In this document: piece by piece, positions 61,633 through 64,000 of the stretch
Layout of the letters: every line of letters begins with the position of its first letter
Numbering within the stretch: position 1 is the stretch's first letter
NCBI GenBank assembly: GCA_020686985.1
Contig: JAJEPU010000009.1
Location: forward strand, 24,601 to 88,600
Length of the DNA stretch: 64,000 nt
From: Brotaphodocola catenula
GTDB taxonomy: Bacteria > Bacillota > Clostridia > Lachnospirales > Lachnospiraceae
Reading direction: 5' to 3'
Made by a program: the position numbers and the translations under genes
The notes under the pieces: generated by a model
The model's input: the letters and a program-made list of their open reading frames with translations, nothing else
What the model was told of the DNA's origin: nothing
Databases searched by the model: none

Positions 61633-62466
61633 ATGCTTACAATCGGATGCCACCTTTCCTCCTCAAAGGGTTATCTTGCAATGGGAAAAGATGCCGTAAA
61701 AATCGGAGCAAACACATTTCAGTTCTTTACCAGAAATCCCCGTGGCGGAAATGCAAAAGCGATCGATCCTGCGGACGTAACCGCATTTCTCGATTTTGCT
61801 GAAGATCACGAAATCCACAACATTCTTGCCCATGCTCCCTACACGCTCAATGCATGCTCAGCAGATGCAGGGCTTCGGGATTTTGCCTGCCGGACAATGG
61901 CGGACGACATGAGACGGATGGAATTCACACCGGGAAACTGTTACAACTTTCACCCCGGCTCCCACGTCAAGCAGGGCGCCGAGATCGGCATCGCCTACAT
62001 CAGTGAGATGCTGAACAAAATCCTCACCACCGCTCAGCACACCACCGTTCTCCTCGAAACGATGTCCGGAAAAGGCAGTGAAGTCGGACGAAACTTTGAG
62101 GAGATTCGGGAGATCATCGACCGCACCGAGCTCTCCGATCACCTCGGAGTCTGCCTCGATACCTGTCACGTCTGGGACGGAGGCTATGACATCAAAGATC
62201 ATCTCGATGAGGTTCTGACTGAATTTGACCGTGTCATCGGCCTCTCCCGCCTCAAAGCCATTCATCTGAATGACAGCCAGAATCCTCTCGGTGCGCACAA
62301 AGACCGCCACGCCCGTATCGGAGAGGGACACATCGGAAAAGAGGCACTGATCCGCGTGATCAATCATCCTGCGCTTCGCACCCTGCCATTTTACCTTGAG
62401 ACCCCACACGAAAATCTCGACGGATACGCCGAGGAAATTCGCATGCTGAAAGAAAATTACCGATGA
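61633..62466 (+). CDS. nfo: Deoxyribonuclease IV (AP endonuclease)
   Basis: 277 residues, TIM-barrel AP endonuclease. Zinc ligands are spread through HAPYTLNAC near 58, [11 protein letters not shown] near 98, [13 protein letters not shown] near 136, [15 protein letters not shown] near 170, [22 protein letters not shown] near 215 and the glutamate near 250 ([11 protein letters not shown]). It cleaves at abasic sites and removes 3' blocks during base-excision repair. AAAGGA precedes the ATG. It is monocistronic and converges with the cytidylate-kinase-like gene at a strong terminator. Confidence 0.97.
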   Translation: MLTIGCHLSSSKGYLAMGKDAVKIGANTFQFFTRNPRGGNAKAIDPADVTAFLDFAEDHEIHNILAHAPYTLNACSADAGLRDFACRTMADDMRRMEFTPGNCYNFHPGSHVKQGAEIGIAYISEMLNKILTTAQHTTVLLETMSGKGSEVGRNFEEIREIIDRTELSDHLGVCLDTCHVWDGGYDIKDHLDEVLTEFDRVIGLSRLKAIHLNDSQNPLGAHKDRHARIGEGHIGKEALIRVINHPALRTLPFYLETPHENLDGYAEEIRMLKENYR

Positions 62467-62530
62467 AAAAAAGAGAAGCAACCGGACTTCTGATCTCAAC
62501 CTTGTCCGACTGCTTCTCTCCTATCTTTTT
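62466..62530. terminator. Bidirectional terminator between nfo and the kinase-like gene
   Basis: AGAGAAGCA and TGCTTCTCT with inner CCGGAC/GTCCG form a stem; T runs lie on both sides. Confidence 0.85.
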
Positions 62531-62572
62531 ACTCGATTCTTATCTTTTTTAACCGTTCCGTATTTCCCGCTC

Positions 62573-63166
62573 TTACAGGTCCACATTGTTTGCGATGATC
62601 TCAACGCAAGTTTCCACACCCAGCTTTCCGCTGTTTAAGCTGAGGTGATAGTTGCGCGGATTTCCCCACTCATTTCCGCTGTAATACTGGTAGTAATCAC
62701 GGCGCTTGCGATCAATCGCACGCATCCGACTCTCCAGCTTCTTTGCAGACTCCTCCGGCTCAAGCGCCTGCATGCGCTCAAGACGCTTCTTCATGCTCGC
62801 GCAGATAAACACATGGAATCCGTCTTCCACAATGATATCAGAGCAACGACCGATGATAATGCACGGTCCCTCCTGCTCCAGTTTGCGAATCATCTGGGAC
62901 TGTGCCAGAAAAATCTGATCCGAGACCGGCACCTCATACAGCGGAGAAAATGGATTGACCGAAACGTACTCCTGATCGACCCGTACCTTTCTTCCAATCA
63001 CTTCATCATTCGCATGAAATACTTTTTCTGCGATATTGCTGTCCTGTGCAGCCAGAGAAATGATCTCCTTATCGTAAAACGGAATTCCCAGCTTTTCTGA
63101 AAGTCGGAATCCAATCTCGCGTCCGCCACTTCCAAACTCTCGGCTGATGGTAATCACTTTGCTCAT
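62573..63166 (-). CDS. Cytidylate kinase-like family protein
   Basis: 197 residues. The P-loop region is unusual: SREFGSGGREIGFRLSEKLGIPFYDKEII, typical of the cytidylate-kinase-like (AAK6-like) family in Clostridia, in place of a canonical GxxGxGK. CIIIGRCSDIIVEDG and a RMRAIDRKRRDYYQYYSGNEWG lid-like part follow. The family often pairs with transport or signalling genes; function is unproven. The start at 63166 has GAGGAGG upstream; the longer in-frame extension is not conserved. It lies after the flavodoxin-type gene. Confidence 0.87.
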   Translation of the reverse strand: MSKVITISREFGSGGREIGFRLSEKLGIPFYDKEIISLAAQDSNIAEKVFHANDEVIGRKVRVDQEYVSVNPFSPLYEVPVSDQIFLAQSQMIRKLEQEGPCIIIGRCSDIIVEDGFHVFICASMKKRLERMQALEPEESAKKLESRMRAIDRKRRDYYQYYSGNEWGNPRNYHLSLNSGKLGVETCVEIIANNVDL

Positions 63167-63257
63167 AATTGCATGGCCTCCTCTCGTGTATGAAGCACTC
63201 TCCATCTCGGGAAAGTACCACCAGTATATCACGTTTACGGAAAGAATTCCACCGCTT

Positions 63258-63887
63258 TTAACGGATAAAGTTTGTTCTCTGACGAACTTCCTCCGGCTGT
63301 GGATGTGTAAATCCAGCTGCCTCGCCTGCCTTGATGCAACGGATCAGCCATGCCAGATTTCTCGCCAGATCTCGCATGTTCTGAAGACCCTCAAGATCCT
63401 GACGAACCTCATCCGGAGTATTTCCGTGAACCATGTTCCAGTACTGTCCGGAGACAACCGGCATCCGGTTGATCGTGAAATACTTGTTCAGCACATCGAG
63501 AGAAGCCGTCGTTCCCGCACGTCTCGCAGATGCCACTGCAAATGCCGGCTTATATGCGAGATCTGCACTGCCTGAATAGAACAGACGATCAAGAAATGCC
63601 TGAATTCTTCCGCTCGGATGTGCGTAGTAAACCGGTGTGCCAAATACAAAACCGTCTGCCTCTTTCGCCTTCTGTCTGACCTCATTTACCATATCGTCAT
63701 CAAACACGCACTTTCCAAGTTTTCCGCAAGCCTTGCAACCGATGCAGTCGCGAATTGCATTCTTTCCGAGAGAAATGATCTCCGCCTCAACGCCCTCCTT
63801 CTCAAGCACATCCGCAACCTCTTTCAGCGCTGTGTAGGTACATCCATAATCGTTACTGCTTCCGTTAATTAATAATACTTTTGACAT
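63258..63887 (-). CDS. Flavodoxin-family NAD(P)H-dependent FMN reductase
   Basis: 209 residues. The FMN phosphate loop is LLINGSSNDYGCTYTAL at residues 5-21, a conserved CIGCKACGKLGKC block with cysteines lies near 48-60, and GTPVYYAHPSGRIQAFLDRLFYSG fits the flavin-binding loop. Such iron-sulfur-type flavoproteins reduce quinones, nitro compounds or similar substrates. Whether the four cysteines bind a cluster is unknown. AAAGGGG precedes the ATG. It lies 90 bp upstream of the cytidylate-kinase-like gene and may share its transcript. Confidence 0.9.
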   Translation of the reverse strand: MSKVLLINGSSNDYGCTYTALKEVADVLEKEGVEAEIISLGKNAIRDCIGCKACGKLGKCVFDDDMVNEVRQKAKEADGFVFGTPVYYAHPSGRIQAFLDRLFYSGSADLAYKPAFAVASARRAGTTASLDVLNKYFTINRMPVVSGQYWNMVHGNTPDEVRQDLEGLQNMRDLARNLAWLIRCIKAGEAAGFTHPQPEEVRQRTNFIR

Positions 63888-64000
63888 GTGAAATTCGACC
63901 CCTTTCTACAAACCCCTAATTATCCTGAATTATTCACGGAGCAATCTCTAACCTGAAAATTGCACCACGAATCAAAAAAATGATCCATGCAGCCATAACT
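63888..64000. other. Right edge, upstream of the reductase gene
   Basis: 113 bp with no gene visible. AGAAAGGGG is the reductase ribosome site; no convincing promoter is seen before the window ends. Confidence 0.5.

Noticed and set aside
1..64000. CRISPR array
   Set aside because: No series of regularly spaced identical direct repeats was seen; the repeats present are dispersed or very short tandems.

Overview
The window looks like chromosome from a Gram-positive, spore-forming anaerobe of the Lachnospiraceae (Clostridia), possibly near Roseburia or Agathobacter. This rests on protein flavour and gene order: a YlmC/YmxH-type protein, nrdR, a DUF6145-dusB-greA-lysS run, a murB-rapZ-whiA-crh run with hprK beside it, dnaE-pfkA, ftsEX with an M23 hydrolase and an S41 protease, and an RsgI-like anti-sigma factor. 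The genus is not certain. Nearly every gene lies on the minus strand; only a lipoprotein, an acyltransferase, a DUF1846 protein and nfo read on the plus strand, so the minus strand is probably the leading strand.

Layout. 1-9.5 kb: the edge of a DNA methylase gene, recD2, efp, yqeG, nrdR, ylmC, a PfkB kinase, a plus-strand lipoprotein and a kdpDE-type two-component pair without kdpFABC. 9.7-19.6 kb: glycolytic genes gap, pgk and tpiA, a Na/Pi cotransporter, a secreted M14 carboxypeptidase, pnp and rpsO. 19.8-22.8 kb: an AT-rich patch with an acyltransferase and an O-antigen-ligase-like gene broken by one amber codon. 22.9-32.5 kb: lysS (with a C-terminal tRNA-binding domain), greA with a long leader, dusB, a DUF6145 protein, pfkA and dnaE. 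32.2-39.1 kb: crh, whiA, rapZ, murB, hprK, uvrC and a DUF1653 protein. 39.2-40.95 kb: an IS200/IS605 element with a broken tnpA and an intact-looking tnpB. 41-50.4 kb: DUF1846, the S41/M23/ftsX/ftsE/cdaR block and a sugar ABC ATPase. 50.8-64 kb: a methyltransferase, cvfB, an acyl-ACP thioesterase, yhcH and kduI with a cre site, two identical tRNA-Gln genes, an RsgI/ECF sigma pair, a probable Mn CDF exporter, truA, an aminotransferase, nfo, a cytidylate-kinase-like protein and a flavodoxin-type reductase.

Functionally most of this is housekeeping. One thread links several loci: HprK, an HPr homologue with Glu15 and Ser46 (Crh-like), the glycolytic genes and a perfect cre match upstream of kduI point to carbon catabolite control.

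I did not find an obvious new defence or biosynthetic system. The most interesting unexplained signal is a structured repeat present three times (about 9.54-9.67, 44.35-44.50 and 55.41-55.58 kb). It sits 3' of minus-strand genes, its hairpin stems differ in sequence but keep pairing, and its loops and flanks are conserved. A second short palindromic repeat also occurs three times (4.80, 36.57 and 52.46 kb). The greA leader, with a possible 9-residue upstream ORF, is the best candidate for an undescribed regulatory RNA.
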